Source: Flectonema sp. DT1601
Lineage: Eukaryota > Euglenozoa > Diplonemea > Diplonemida > Diplonemidae
DNA: 64,000 nucleotides
Direction of reading: 5' to 3'
Assembly: GCA_964019425.1 (NCBI GenBank)
Contig: OZ025816.1
Location: 989,001 to 1,053,000 of the forward strand
Shown here: one piece after another, positions 18,698 to 29,593 of the stretch
Layout of the letters: every line of letters begins with the position of its first letter
Position numbering within the stretch: position 1 is the stretch's first letter
Made by a program: the position numbers and the translations under genes
The notes under the pieces: model-generated
What the model was told of the DNA's origin: nothing
Databases searched by the model: none
What the model saw: only the letters and a program-made list of their open reading frames with translations

Positions 18698-21445
18698 ATG
18701 TCTGATAAAAGTAAAACATTCGCAGAGTGGATGAACAGCAGACCAAGTACGTCACCCGTTACTGCTTCAGCGAAGAGTGAAAATATAAAAAAACAAGGTC
18801 TAATTTCCGACTCGAAGAAGGGTAACTATAAAAAGCAGGAAAGAATACCTGCACCGCCTTGTTTTTCATTATCTGACGAGTTGGGGAATAGACATGCGGC
18901 GGTGCCGAAGGAAGAGGTGCCATCTGTGAAGATGAAGTCGAGGATTCATCCTCCTCATTCACATCCACATCCACCTCACTCTCACTCTCAGTCTGGTGGA
19001 AGTGGAGTTAATAATTCATATTCGATTGGGAGGAACGAATCAACTTCTTCTTATTTAAAGAATAGTGAATCATCAAATAGTCTGAGTGGTAGTAAATGGA
19101 AATCATCTGTTATTTATCATGAAGTAGCCTTGAAAGAACTGTTGTCGGATGACTTGAGATTTCCGAATACTGAGCGTCTTGAGAAAACACTTCAACACTA
19201 CCAGGAGGTCGCAATGCTGTTTCCACTCTTTCGAAATGTTTTTGAATTAATGCTATCGGAATTCCGAATATCAATGTTCGCATCGACAGTCTCAACGTCT
19301 GGTGTGGTAGAACGAGTTCCTTACTTTGAGACACTCGCTTCCCTTAAAAAGGAAAATGATGAGCTGCAGAACGAGCTGGCAGATGCGAAACGAGAAGTCA
19401 GCCAAGACACACTTAATTATGAGCTACAAGCCACCCGCAGCAGAAACAAATATTTAACTCACCAAGTTGATCGTCTCAATCAAGAGACTGAAACATTACT
19501 CGAAGACGTGTCGCAATTGAATCGCGAGAATGAAGCGATCAGTAGAAATGGTAGGCAGGCTTTCAGTGACTTGGAAATTCAGAATCGCAAGGCTCAGGTT
19601 GAAATCCGACGCCTTGAAAAAGAGAATACGCTGATGACTCATGAAGTCCGCTCTCGAAAGTCTAATATTTCAGAATACAGTCACCTGAAATTAAATCAAA
19701 TGTCAAATGTGATTTCGATGTTTCATCCGTCCTTTGAGTACTCAACTTATTTACAATTCCGCTTTCAGTTGGAAGCTGCTGAGAATCAACTTCTTGATGA
19801 TCACGATACCGACATGAGACACCTGGCATCACAAGAACATCTTCCTTCTCAAGTTAAACTTGTTAATAAACTTAAAATAATACTTCAGGAAGTCAAAGAC
19901 TTAGATGATCACTGTAGACTTCTACTCAAAGGAGAAGAGTTAGCAATTCCTGGGAGAGGTCGATTACATTCTGACATAAGTGTTGACGATAAAAATGAAA
20001 TGCTACTTGTGGCGGGAGACAGTGAAAGTAGGGAACAATTTGTTGAAAATATGTTGAAAAAGGAACCATCGTGTACCCAAGAAGTACTTCTCGATATTAT
20101 TAGTGAGCTTGCAAATCGAATTCCAACTTCTGAACCAGGCAAAGCACTAAAAGAAAAGTTGGTGGTTCCGTTATTAGAAGAAGACGTCAAGCGCTTCGAC
20201 AGCAAAATAGAAATCCACGTCGGGAGTGGCAGCAGTTTAGAACATTTGAAAACAGTTTCTTACGTCGATGGAACAGCATTTGAATTGCCTCCAAAAAGTA
20301 CGTTGGTTGCTCTCAAACACTCAAAACCATTTCTTCCTCTCCCGGATCCGTCGTCCCTCAACGCAGCGCAACATGAGGAACTTGTCGATGAGATGAATCG
20401 ATGTCCTGAAAACTGTGAAACATTCTATGCTGACATACTAAAGAAGGCGTTACCCAGAATGTTCTTCTCAGATAATAACTTTTTCAAGGAATGGCCTAGC
20501 TTTGATTCGCGGGATAGTTCAGCTCAGGAAACTTGGAGCACTTACTTCACTCGGATTGGGGACTGGTGTCCGAGTCTGCCTCGAGCACTGCCAGATTTCG
20601 TGTTGGAAGATTTTATTGGAAAGTGTTACGAAGTTCAGGGCCAGTTATTGTATAGTCGGTTTCTAGAAGCGAAAGGGAATTCTAAGGATTGGGTTGAGGG
20701 TTTCTGTGATAGCGTTAAGAAACACGATGTCGTTGACAGTCTGGTGCAGGTGTTGGAAAAAACATATCAGCTGCCGCAAGTAGTCGCAAAGGTTTTGTTT
20801 GAAATTATCATCAACAGTGAGAAGAATTGCCAAAAGAGTGGCAGGGAATTCGTTAGACTGTTTCTCGAAGTGTTACCAGGAACAGCAGATGTTTCGTTAC
20901 CAAGACTACTGTCTGTTGTGATTAGACTTCTGACTTCTTTGTGGCCAGTTTCAGACCTTCAGATGGATAATCCAGTTAGTCAAAAAGAATTATCGAGTGT
21001 TCTTGAAGTTATGTATCCAACCTACTCAAGTAGTAGACTCGATGAAGTAATGTCTGATGTTGCGATATTCACAAAAGCTGTCTTCACTCTTTCTTCAGTT
21101 CGGAAGTACTTCATAGTTGCAATAACTGGCAGGCAAGAACATCACATCCGAAACGCACAGGAGGCAATTGAATTTAAGACCTCAGCACTTAAATGGAGAG
21201 AATTGGATCGGTATGACTTCGCAGACGCCTGTTCTTCACTCGATTTCAATCACGACAGTGATTACGCTGTAATGAAAGATCGTTTTCAATACCGTCACTT
21301 AGAATCTTGTGTTAGGCTGGGTGCTCGTTCTCGTCTACCTGTTGCCGAACTCTCTCTCATTGCTGCCGAGACAATTTGGATTTCACTCGCAGAGTTGCAG
21401 GGAATTTGGGGAAAATTGAAGAAAGAAACTACATTTACATTCTGA
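18698..21445 (+). CDS. coiled-coil protein, possibly TSNAXIP1-like
   Basis: A 915-residue protein. Residues 1-130 are Ser/Pro/His-rich and low-complexity (a HPPHSHPHPPHSHSQSGG stretch). Residues ~150-200 form a helical block (ERLEKTLQHYQEVAMLFPLFRNVFELMLSEF) and ~210-330 a clear coiled coil (LKKENDELQNELADAKREV onward). The rest is helical without motifs I can name. The helical block directly before a coiled coil recalls the N-terminal domain of translin-associated factor X-interacting protein 1, a ciliary/sperm protein in animals; this resemblance is weak and needs a profile search. Its closeness to the giant IQ protein does not prove a shared role. Confidence 0.6.
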   Translation: MSDKSKTFAEWMNSRPSTSPVTASAKSENIKKQGLISDSKKGNYKKQERIPAPPCFSLSDELGNRHAAVPKEEVPSVKMKSRIHPPHSHPHPPHSHSQSGGSGVNNSYSIGRNESTSSYLKNSESSNSLSGSKWKSSVIYHEVALKELLSDDLRFPNTERLEKTLQHYQEVAMLFPLFRNVFELMLSEFRISMFASTVSTSGVVERVPYFETLASLKKENDELQNELADAKREVSQDTLNYELQATRSRNKYLTHQVDRLNQETETLLEDVSQLNRENEAISRNGRQAFSDLEIQNRKAQVEIRRLEKENTLMTHEVRSRKSNISEYSHLKLNQMSNVISMFHPSFEYSTYLQFRFQLEAAENQLLDDHDTDMRHLASQEHLPSQVKLVNKLKIILQEVKDLDDHCRLLLKGEELAIPGRGRLHSDISVDDKNEMLLVAGDSESREQFVENMLKKEPSCTQEVLLDIISELANRIPTSEPGKALKEKLVVPLLEEDVKRFDSKIEIHVGSGSSLEHLKTVSYVDGTAFELPPKSTLVALKHSKPFLPLPDPSSLNAAQHEELVDEMNRCPENCETFYADILKKALPRMFFSDNNFFKEWPSFDSRDSSAQETWSTYFTRIGDWCPSLPRALPDFVLEDFIGKCYEVQGQLLYSRFLEAKGNSKDWVEGFCDSVKKHDVVDSLVQVLEKTYQLPQVVAKVLFEIIINSEKNCQKSGREFVRLFLEVLPGTADVSLPRLLSVVIRLLTSLWPVSDLQMDNPVSQKELSSVLEVMYPTYSSSRLDEVMSDVAIFTKAVFTLSSVRKYFIVAITGRQEHHIRNAQEAIEFKTSALKWRELDRYDFADACSSLDFNHDSDYAVMKDRFQYRHLESCVRLGARSRLPVAELSLIAAETIWISLAELQGIWGKLKKETTFTF

Positions 21446-21831
21446 CATTGTTGAGTGAAGTCATGTTAGCCCAGATCAGATTATAATGGTGTTTTCTTAT
21501 GTTATCCTTTGAGAGACTCTCTTGCTCAAAGTGAGACTTTCATATTTACTGTCTGCTGTCTCTGTGCCCCTGTTTTGCACTTACACAAAATAAACTTTCA
21601 ACTGGTGGCCACTAATGACAAGTTGTGTTCAGTTACGTTATTCATTTATCCTTTTTAAGATAATAAATTAAACCTTTATCTGTTGTGATGATTATTTATA
21701 TGTCTTCTCTCAATAATTTCACAGTAGAAATAATGTCTGCGGCATGTGTGGAGGTGGTTTATACTTTTAAGAGAAGAAGTGCTAAGTGTTGATATTGTTG
21801 TATGAATTACTTTCCCACAGATTGGCACAAA
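21446..21831 (+). promoter_or_regulatory. intergenic region; acceptor decides the downstream start
   Basis: No gene is seen. The acceptor (ACTTTCCCACAG) ends at 21820. An in-frame ATG at 21802 lies upstream of it and would be removed by trans-splicing, leaving ATG 21832, which opens directly into a signal peptide. Confidence 0.5.
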
Positions 21832-24800
21832 ATGTTGTTACTTCTGCAACTGTGCGCAGTGTTCAGCGGGCTAGTTGTAACTGAACATGGGATGCTGAGT
21901 TTCCCATTCGGAGGGGTTCTTGCGAGTTTCCAGACAAGAGAAACATACTTAGATCCTCCGATAGTATTCTTAACTGACGTGTCTACTAATGATAATGAGA
22001 TTCCGATATCAGCTCGAATATTAAGAAAAGAACAATTCGGAACCAATTGGACAGTCTCAGTAGGATTAATAATCCCTTGGTGTCATCAATATTTTAATAA
22101 TAAACTTGGTGATGTTACTGTAAAGTATATCGTCGTACAGAATCCAATTACTTTAATTAGAATTCAATCAAACTCTTCAGTTTTAATTCCTGTCCAATCA
22201 TCTAATGAAATAATATTAGCAACTGTCCAGACTTACGAAGTGTTACCAGTTGCAAGCACTTCATGGGAGTGTCAGGTCGATAAATTGAATAGTTCCAACG
22301 CATGGGCACCATCTTGTGATTCTTCACTGCAGGGATCTATTCGATTACCGTGGCTATCATTAACTGTGACTAAGAAAGCAAATAATTGGTATATTAATCT
22401 AAATAAAGATCTAGGTACTAATACTTTCCTCAATGAGACGATTGCTATCGCTCGTGTGTCATCACTCGATGTGCCTACAGTTACTACATCAGAAGTTGAT
22501 TACTTCGCTGGTTATCAAAATATCGTTTCTGGATGGGCTCCGTCTGTTCTGATTCGATCTCCTGAGGCATTCAATAACAAAGATAGTTTTATATTTTCGT
22601 ATTTATCAAGTAATCTTGAAGGGTTACAAACATCTCCAAGAATAGCTGCGATTGGAACCTATTCTGGAGTTAGAATTGAATTATCTTCAAGTAACTGTCT
22701 GGCAACAGGTTTCGTAGGATTGCCGGAGTTAACGATGTCAGTAGCGATGTTGAAGTTTGGACCGCTGACCCCAAATCCGTCCTGCGGTCCTTCTCCTGTT
22801 GTTGATCCTCTTTTTGTAGACCCGGATGTGATATCTGCAGACGTGAAGAAGATATTTCTATTTGACGTGTCCTCGCTTCAAAATACATCCACCGCATTAG
22901 ACTCAGTTAGGGAAGCGTTTATATTTATTTCAGGATATAATTCTTCATTTATGACCTACGGTAGCAATGATGTTATTCCGTTCGACTTATCAACATCAGG
23001 AAGCTCTTTATCACTTCGTTATAGTTCTACTCCGAGTGGTGTTGTATTTGATGTCAGTTCTGTTATTGATGCTGTTGGTTCTTTTTATATTTCGTTTCAA
23101 TTAAGACCTGAAGTGAAGGAGTTCCCAATTGTAAAGAGTTACTTCACAATAAATAACATTGGAGGGGCTACAAGAAATCCAGTTACTGGACACTATTACA
23201 AAACGTTCAGCGGAGGAGCTCCTTTTACAGCAATTGTTGCTAAGAGTGAGTGTGAAGCGATGAGATTATTGTCCAGTTCTGGGGATTTAATTTCAATTCA
23301 AATCCCAGAAGAGAACATTTACGAAGAGTCATTTCTGTCTGCGGAGAACATTAGTGGTGATTGGTACTGGAGTGATAGTTCGTTACCAATCGCTGCGGGA
23401 TATAATAATTTGATTAATCCTTTTCCAGCCTCGGATTTTATTTACAAAGACACGAACGGATCAAACGGAAACTGGTTGCCTGGTTACTCTGCCACTCAAC
23501 TTCAAAGTTCTACTTGTGAATTTATACCAAATGAAACCTTCTCTGGTATTGTTACAAGTACAATAGTTCCGGGATGTATGATGTTAGGTATCACTCGTGA
23601 GTCTTGTAACACATTACAATTAAGTTCGTTATTTGATTTTGGTGGTCGCTGTCGGTGGGAAGTATCGTCGGATAGCTGTGTTCCTGGCTGTCCAAATCAA
23701 TTGTCTGGACCGGACTGTTCTGTTTGTCAATTGAAATATACTTCTTCAGGTTCTTGTCCATTTCAGTATTGCGACAGTTGCAGTAACGGTTTCGCAGTAC
23801 CAAAATGTTTGATTCCTTGTCCATGTCTTGATGAAGGAATAAGTTCTAAGATCAACACAGACACTGAATGCAAGTGTTTATGTAAACCTGGATATGATGG
23901 TAATTATTGTAATCAAACAACATCTACGACTGTTGTCCTTAACGCCGTAGTTTCTACACCCACAGTTGTCCTGGAGACGACGACAACGATGACGATTGAA
24001 GTAGCGACACCAGAGCCAGCTGTTGACCCAACGGCGATGTTAAATCAAATTGACGTCGTTTCTATTGCAGTTCCTACTTCAGCAGGAATTGGACTTTTGG
24101 GAGGAAGTTCTTCAGCGACAACAGGCCTACTACGACAGTCGCTATTGCTGAAAGTAGTGAAGTGTACAATTGAAGATAACATCGATCCCGACACCGCTCC
24201 GATAGTTCTCGACGTCAATCCGAATTGGATTGGAGCTGGTTTGGGAAATATCACTCTCACTGTGGCTATCTTATCCTTTCATGCTATCATTACTCTCTTT
24301 TGGATGAAGAAAAGGAGAATCTCATGGATACATGCTCGTTCTAGTACGAGGTTCCCGCATCACTCTCTTCTTGGGTTCATATTCTTGTTTCCTGGAATGG
24401 TTTTAATATCTTCGAAGTTACTATTTCATCATTCGGGTTCTTTGAATAAGATTGTCGGTGTACTGTTCTCTTCCCTTTGGATGTCTTTTATGGTTCTCGC
24501 TTTTTTGAAAATACGAAATCTCGATGCCGAATACATGATAGCGACGGGTAAGAAACGAGTTGAACAATACCTACTTGGTGAAGGAGAGTGGGTGTCAACA
24601 AATGAAAAGCGAGTAGCACAATGTTGGGGATTACTGTTCGAACAGTTTAGAGGAGGTTGTAGTAAGTTTCTACTCGCAGAACTGTTGTTCCTTTTTATAA
24701 TATCCAACCTCGCTGCAGTTGAAAGTGGAGAGTGCTCAACTTGTTTTAATCTTTCAATCATAACATCTGTTCTATTCCTTGGTTGGCTTTGTTTGTGCGT

Positions 24801-25407
24801 TAAGTTCCGTCCTTGGGCCTCTCCTTTTGACAACCATTTCAATATTGTTGCTACTCTCATCCAACTCACCGCTTTGGTTCTCGACGTGGCCGCTTTCCAT
24901 ATTTGCGATGCGTCCCACTGGACAGCTGTAGCTGCGGAGATCTTCATGTTGACATCTTCACTTATCGCTGTTGCTAAAGGTTTACTTGATGCTATTTTAA
25001 TGTTTTATCAATTCATTACTGGAAGGAGAAAGAGTCTACAAAAGCAGGCGGATGTTTCTTTATCTCCCAAGAGTGTTGCGCAGTCTTCAGAGATGAAGGA
25101 ATATTCCTTAGAAGAATTAAGTAACCCTGAGCGGGGGATACTTGAGATAGAAATCAACAATCACAATGGTGAAGCAGAAATCACAATTACTGAGGCGTCG
25201 CCATTTCCAAATTTCAGTTTTGAGAAGCAGCCCGTTACCTTCGCAGGTCTCGCAGTTCCCAGCCAGAGTAATACTCCTCTCGATGCTCCGCTGTTGCTTT
25301 CTCCTCCCTATGTTGACTTCGCACCTGTCAGCAGCTCAAAAACCCTCCCGACGTCCTCCCGATGCTCCCCTTTTGCGAAACTTACTTCTCCAATTAATTT
25401 ATCATAA
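21832..25407 (+). CDS. surface protein: signal peptide, Cys-rich ectodomain, seven TM segments
   Basis: A ~1,191-residue secreted-then-anchored protein of unknown identity. MLLLLQLCAVFSGLVV is a typical signal peptide. It is followed by ~780 extracellular residues with many NxS/T sites and a Cys-rich EGF-like region (~603-696; e.g. CPNQLSGPDCSVC, CKCLCKPGYDGNYC) and a Thr/Val-rich stalk. By eye there are seven hydrophobic helices between about residues 798 and 1060 (LTVAILSFHAIITLFW, LLGFIFLFPGMVLIS, GVLFSSLWMSFMVLAFL, LLAELLFLFIISNLAAV, IITSVLFLGWLCLCV, IVATLIQLTALVLDVAAF, IFMLTSSLIAVAKGLLDAIL), then a ~130-residue cytosolic tail. The plan suggests a receptor or TRP-related channel-like protein, but no pore or G-protein motif is recognised. 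Confidence 0.7.
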   Translation: MLLLLQLCAVFSGLVVTEHGMLSFPFGGVLASFQTRETYLDPPIVFLTDVSTNDNEIPISARILRKEQFGTNWTVSVGLIIPWCHQYFNNKLGDVTVKYIVVQNPITLIRIQSNSSVLIPVQSSNEIILATVQTYEVLPVASTSWECQVDKLNSSNAWAPSCDSSLQGSIRLPWLSLTVTKKANNWYINLNKDLGTNTFLNETIAIARVSSLDVPTVTTSEVDYFAGYQNIVSGWAPSVLIRSPEAFNNKDSFIFSYLSSNLEGLQTSPRIAAIGTYSGVRIELSSSNCLATGFVGLPELTMSVAMLKFGPLTPNPSCGPSPVVDPLFVDPDVISADVKKIFLFDVSSLQNTSTALDSVREAFIFISGYNSSFMTYGSNDVIPFDLSTSGSSLSLRYSSTPSGVVFDVSSVIDAVGSFYISFQLRPEVKEFPIVKSYFTINNIGGATRNPVTGHYYKTFSGGAPFTAIVAKSECEAMRLLSSSGDLISIQIPEENIYEESFLSAENISGDWYWSDSSLPIAAGYNNLINPFPASDFIYKDTNGSNGNWLPGYSATQLQSSTCEFIPNETFSGIVTSTIVPGCMMLGITRESCNTLQLSSLFDFGGRCRWEVSSDSCVPGCPNQLSGPDCSVCQLKYTSSGSCPFQYCDSCSNGFAVPKCLIPCPCLDEGISSKINTDTECKCLCKPGYDGNYCNQTTSTTVVLNAVVSTPTVVLETTTTMTIEVATPEPAVDPTAMLNQIDVVSIAVPTSAGIGLLGGSSSATTGLLRQSLLLKVVKCTIEDNIDPDTAPIVLDVNPNWIGAGLGNITLTVAILSFHAIITLFWMKKRRISWIHARSSTRFPHHSLLGFIFLFPGMVLISSKLLFHHSGSLNKIVGVLFSSLWMSFMVLAFLKIRNLDAEYMIATGKKRVEQYLLGEGEWVSTNEKRVAQCWGLLFEQFRGGCSKFLLAELLFLFIISNLAAVESGECSTCFNLSIITSVLFLGWLCLCVKFRPWASPFDNHFNIVATLIQLTALVLDVAAFHICDASHWTAVAAEIFMLTSSLIAVAKGLLDAILMFYQFITGRRKSLQKQADVSLSPKSVAQSSEMKEYSLEELSNPERGILEIEINNHNGEAEITITEASPFPNFSFEKQPVTFAGLAVPSQSNTPLDAPLLLSPPYVDFAPVSSSKTLPTSSRCSPFAKLTSPINLS

Positions 25408-26522
25408 GTTTATAATTATTAATCATAATAATAGTATTAATTATTAATAAATACTTTTGAAGCTAAACAACCTAACCTTTTGGAACAACACTCGTGTCGT
25501 ACTTTCGGTTATTAGTTGTTAAGAAAATGTGAAACAATCTACGAAATTAGATTCTACAGCAATCGGTCATCAGCTTATCGACAGCTCTTTATTGAGGAAA
25601 TCGAAACCAGACGCTACACTTAAATGTGCAGACGCTCATGGTGTGATATTGAATACACTTTTGTTTGTATCATTCTGGTACACTGCGTATTCCATTTCAA
25701 TTTAACGGCAGAATTTTAATTCCTTTTACTGCGGCCACACAATGTCACATAATGTATTATGTTCTTCTCATATCATTCTGTAATCTGTTTATTTAAATTT
25801 AATCTTTTTGTTGTTCCTTGAGATTGTTACGTTGAACATAATATAATCTGTTTCCTTTTCCTTTTCCTTCTTTTCTTTTTTTCTTCTTCTCCCAGTTGCG
25901 CTTTCAATTTGATTCAAAGCGACTGAAGGATTGTGATCCATACGAAATTGTTGTTGTTGACTACGTGAAAGTCAATTATCGATTTGTGTAATCCTTTTCA
26001 GCGATTCGTGTAATGAATCCTTCTACGACAAGAGAGTGCTCTACTGCGATCTTCTTAAGATGAGTTCCTCTTTTTTTAGGAAGATAGAATGTTGGTCGTC
26101 CACGGTTTTAACAAACCTTCTCTCGTTCATCTTCACAGTAGCGTCAGCAAAACCAATTTCGTAAATAAATGAAATCCTTCCAACAGTACTCTCGAATTGA
26201 ATTTGTATATTCAGCTACTGAGTCTCTCAGCTGCCTGTTGCCAACTTCCAAATTATGAACCAGATACAAATTATGAACCAAATAGTCAGTCGAAGTATTT
26301 ATATTTTCATTAGACGTTTCACAACGTCACTGCGAGTATGATCTGTCATTGATCAGTTCTGTAGAATGTTATGTGTTTTGTCTATTAACAACATTCTGAC
26401 TTATTACAGCTTACACTCAATATGTAGATAAGTCACAACTCACCGATATGTATGTAATAATAAGTATCTGATTCTTACTTTACAACTCTTCTTAAATACA
26501 GAATAATTATTTTACAAACAAC
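25408..26522 (+). promoter_or_regulatory. 1.1-kb intergenic region
   Basis: AT-rich, no gene seen. A probable acceptor (CTTCTTAAATACAG) ends at 26501, 21 bases before the ATG at 26523. Confidence 0.4.
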
Positions 26523-27707
26523 ATGCAGCTGTCAATAACATTCGAAGATTCTGGATTCTCAGACGTGTTATTCACAGCAAGCAGGGATTCGTTGGTTAAA
26601 GATGTTGTTGAGGTTGCTGCAGGTGAATGGGGAGCCGATTCCGATATAATCGAATTAACTTTTGATGGTTCACTCCTCCCTGCGGAGAGTCGGCTACTGT
26701 CTCATAGCGTTGAGAATGGATCGCTGTTAGTTGCATCACGATTGCAAGACTTTCACATGAGCTGGTTGTTTGATGTTAAAAAACGAGAGAAACTCCAACT
26801 CCTCTGTCAAAATAAATTACTTCGTCTCGACACTCCATCTTTTGTTTCGGGTCGTTCTCTTGAATTTGAAGCGGATTGGTTGCCAACAAACGTACGCGAT
26901 ATTTCATTCAGAAACTCTTGTTCTTCTTTAACTGTAGTAAGTGACGGTTTTTTAAGGAGAAGCCAAATTGAGTCTCTTTACCTAACTGGTCTTAGTAGTA
27001 CTACTTCTATTGGAGATAATTTTCTTGAGGGATGTTCGTCCCTTACAACAGTTGACTTATTAAGCCTCCCTGACATAACGCGTATTGGAGACAATTTTCT
27101 TGAAGGGTGTGACTCACTCACCGGTGTTGACTTAGTTTTCAATAACCTTACTTCTATTTCCAATTCCTTTCTTTATTCTTGTTCATCCATTTCGTTTCTT
27201 GACTTATCTCATTTTAATAGCGTTACGTCCGTTGGTAGTTATTTTCTTTGTGAATCAAGAGTTACAGAAATAGATCTATCAGGTCTCCGTAACTTAACAT
27301 CTATCGGGGATGGGTTTCTATGTTGGTGTGATTCGATAACGGAAATTGATTTATCAGTTCTTCGAAGTCTAACTTCCATCAAAAATGATTTTCTCCGCAG
27401 ATGCGGATCACTTGAGGTAGTCGACTTTTCTAAACTCGACAAACTGACATCCATCGGAGATGGTTTCCTCCGAAGGTGCGAATCCCTTCAGTCTCTCGAT
27501 TTGACGGGACTACGCAACGTGACGTCCATCGGAGATGACTTTATCAGTGAGTATAAGTCTCCGATTTCTTTATCGTGTCTGAGTAGTCTGACGGAAAATG
27601 GATCTAACTTCCCAGTTTCCTCCGACAGTAATCGAAGGCAATCTCTGGATTCTATATCTGAAAGGGAAATTATTGAGATGCTTGAAAGTCTTACCGAATA
27701 CGATTGA
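26523..27707 (+). CDS. ubiquitin-like domain plus BspA-type leucine-rich repeats
   Basis: A 394-residue protein with two parts. Residues 1-~76 read as a ubiquitin-like beta-grasp fold (MQLSITFEDSGF...SLVKDVVEVAAGEWG...IIELTFDGSLLPAESRLLSHSVENGSLL), with the usual spacing of strand, helix and strand. From ~130 to ~355 there are about nine 23-24-residue repeats of the form LTSIGDGFLRRCESLQSLDLTGL, the Treponema/BspA-like LRR type. No diglycine end follows the ubiquitin-like part, so it is a domain and not a modifier. LRRs of this type bind proteins; the partner is unknown. A broken paralogue lies at 48.2-49.2 kb. Start is ATG 26523 after the acceptor at 26501. Confidence 0.8.
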   Translation: MQLSITFEDSGFSDVLFTASRDSLVKDVVEVAAGEWGADSDIIELTFDGSLLPAESRLLSHSVENGSLLVASRLQDFHMSWLFDVKKREKLQLLCQNKLLRLDTPSFVSGRSLEFEADWLPTNVRDISFRNSCSSLTVVSDGFLRRSQIESLYLTGLSSTTSIGDNFLEGCSSLTTVDLLSLPDITRIGDNFLEGCDSLTGVDLVFNNLTSISNSFLYSCSSISFLDLSHFNSVTSVGSYFLCESRVTEIDLSGLRNLTSIGDGFLCWCDSITEIDLSVLRSLTSIKNDFLRRCGSLEVVDFSKLDKLTSIGDGFLRRCESLQSLDLTGLRNVTSIGDDFISEYKSPISLSCLSSLTENGSNFPVSSDSNRRQSLDSISEREIIEMLESLTEYD

Positions 27708-28164
27708 TTTCACATCTGTCGTGTTGCTAAAGTTAGTGTTAAAGACTAACTGACTTCGTCGTGTTCCCATTTTAGTGTTACTTCTTTTTATTTTTAGCTC
27801 TCCACAACTTCATTTAACTGCGCTAAAGGAAAGCTAGCAGTGAGGTTGAAAGCGAGCTTTTTGCGGTTTGCACAATCAAAAAAAAAAAATATACATAAAA
27901 AAACAAAAAAAAAAAAAAATATTATTTTCGCAAATTAGCTCAACCTTTTTCCCCTTTTTTTTTCAGTGAAGACCGAATTGTTTCAAATATGTTTTTATTT
28001 TGTTGTGTTTTTAAGGCTCTTCACTCGAAACCAATTCAAAAGGTTCCATTTCAATTAATTTTTGTTAATGAGGTCTTTTGGTGTATTAACGCAGTTCACA
28101 TATCAATAAGGTGGACTTTTCCTTTTTAATTTTCGTACAACTAAAATTAAGCTATTATCAGAAT

Positions 28165-28200
<36 letters not shown>

Positions 28201-29119
28201 ATGTTGTTAGCACACGCAAACAATTTCGGTTTGCTGTTTTCCTGCTGATGGTGTTGCTTGATCACGAGTGTATTTAAAATTCAAAAACTAAATACAGTCC
28301 CCCCTTTTTATTTTTTTTTCAAAAAATGATTTCTCTTTTTTGTTACCCCTCTTGCCTAATGCACTCACTCGAGCGCAGCTAATGCTGTCCTTATTGTCTG
28401 ATGGATGGTAAAGAAATACCTAACAAAATAGTCAGGTTCAATATACTACCGCAGTATTGGAAATTCCTGAAGAGCTACCCATTCTCTTTGACCACCCGCT
28501 TAACTGGTACTCGGTGGCTTGTTGGACTAGTTAACTAACTTTTCCTGTCGACTGCAGATCAAATGCATCAGCAGCTGCATTTGCTACTGCTGTGATGCTT
28601 TTCATCAGTCGAAGAACGGCTTGTTGTTATCAACTTTTGTTCTCTTCGATTAAATTATTGAATTCACAGAAAAATCAATGAGGTGGACTTCTTTACATTT
28701 TATGTTAGTGTTATTTTCTTTGAAATTTTCCCCCCCTTTCTTTTTTTTTTTTGAATTTCTGTTTATTGTGCTCTCATTGGAAAGGTTGTAATTCAGCAAC
28801 CTTTCTTTTGCTCATTTTCTTTTTTTTATTTTGTTATCGAGGCGTTACTACGTAGGATGGTTACCGAATTATTTTCTTCCTCTGCACATACAGTTGCGCT
28901 CACTGAGTGCAATTGATTCTGTGAGACTTCGAATCCAGCAGCATCGTGTATATGTATTGGAATAGGTAGCCTCCCTGTTAAGTAAGCTATTGACGGGTTC
29001 AAGTTTTATTATCAAGTTTTGGTGTTTTGTGTAAACTGTTCGTATCGTAGAAAACAAAGTAGGGGCGCCATCAACTCGGTGTTTAATATATTTATTAAAA
29101 AGTTTACAAAAACAATGAG
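27708..29119 (+). promoter_or_regulatory. 1.4-kb intergenic region rich in homopolymers
   Basis: No gene is seen. It contains an A-run of about 30 at 28169-28198, further A-runs near 27879-27919, and T-runs near 28310 and 28740. A short ATG-AGA-TGA uORF at 29114 overlaps the region just before the POP5 start. Confidence 0.4.
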
Positions 29120-29593
29120 ATGACGAGAGTCAAGAGAAGATATCTGACGTTACAAGTTAGGGGGCGAACTTCACAAAATGTGGGCGAAGCAATACTACAG
29201 GAACTTAGAAAGTTGATGGCAGAGATATATGGAGATATGGGAATAGGAATGACTACAAACCAGATGACAATAAAATGGGATGGAACCCCTCACGGGATCC
29301 TTATTCTTAGAGGACCGGCAGGTGCACTTCGTATGTACCGAACCTGCTTAGTTTTTATGAACTCTTTGGGAGGCGAAGAAGGCGTCGTCTCGGTAGTCCA
29401 TACTTCTGGGAGTATTAGCAAGTCGATTAAGAAGACGATTTCGTTCTTAAGAAAACAATCTCGTGATAGAGCGCGTCAATCTCGCCTGCAATCACTTCGA
29501 TTAAAGGGAGAGGCTATCGCGGTTGACATCAATGAAATTACTTGCAAATTAGATGAAGCGATCTATTCCGTCAGTCAGGTAAGCGGTGCATAG
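29120..29593 (+). CDS. POP5: POP5, protein subunit of RNase P / RNase MRP
   Basis: POP5 is a small conserved protein subunit of nuclear RNase P (tRNA 5' processing) and RNase MRP (rRNA processing). The 157-residue product has the family pattern: MTRVKRRYLTLQV at the start (compare MVRxKxRYLL), a helix ILQELRKLMAEIYGDMG, strand GILILRGPAGALRMYRTCLVF, and VVSVVHTSGSISKSIKKTISF (compare the TLHVGGTIRTCQKFL region). The length is normal. The short ATG-AGA-TGA at 29114 overlaps the start and could tune initiation. The C-terminus could be changed by a 30-nt GTAAGC...CAG stretch at the end, but that is shorter than the other introns here. Confidence 0.78.
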   Translation: MTRVKRRYLTLQVRGRTSQNVGEAILQELRKLMAEIYGDMGIGMTTNQMTIKWDGTPHGILILRGPAGALRMYRTCLVFMNSLGGEEGVVSVVHTSGSISKSIKKTISFLRKQSRDRARQSRLQSLRLKGEAIAVDINEITCKLDEAIYSVSQVSGA

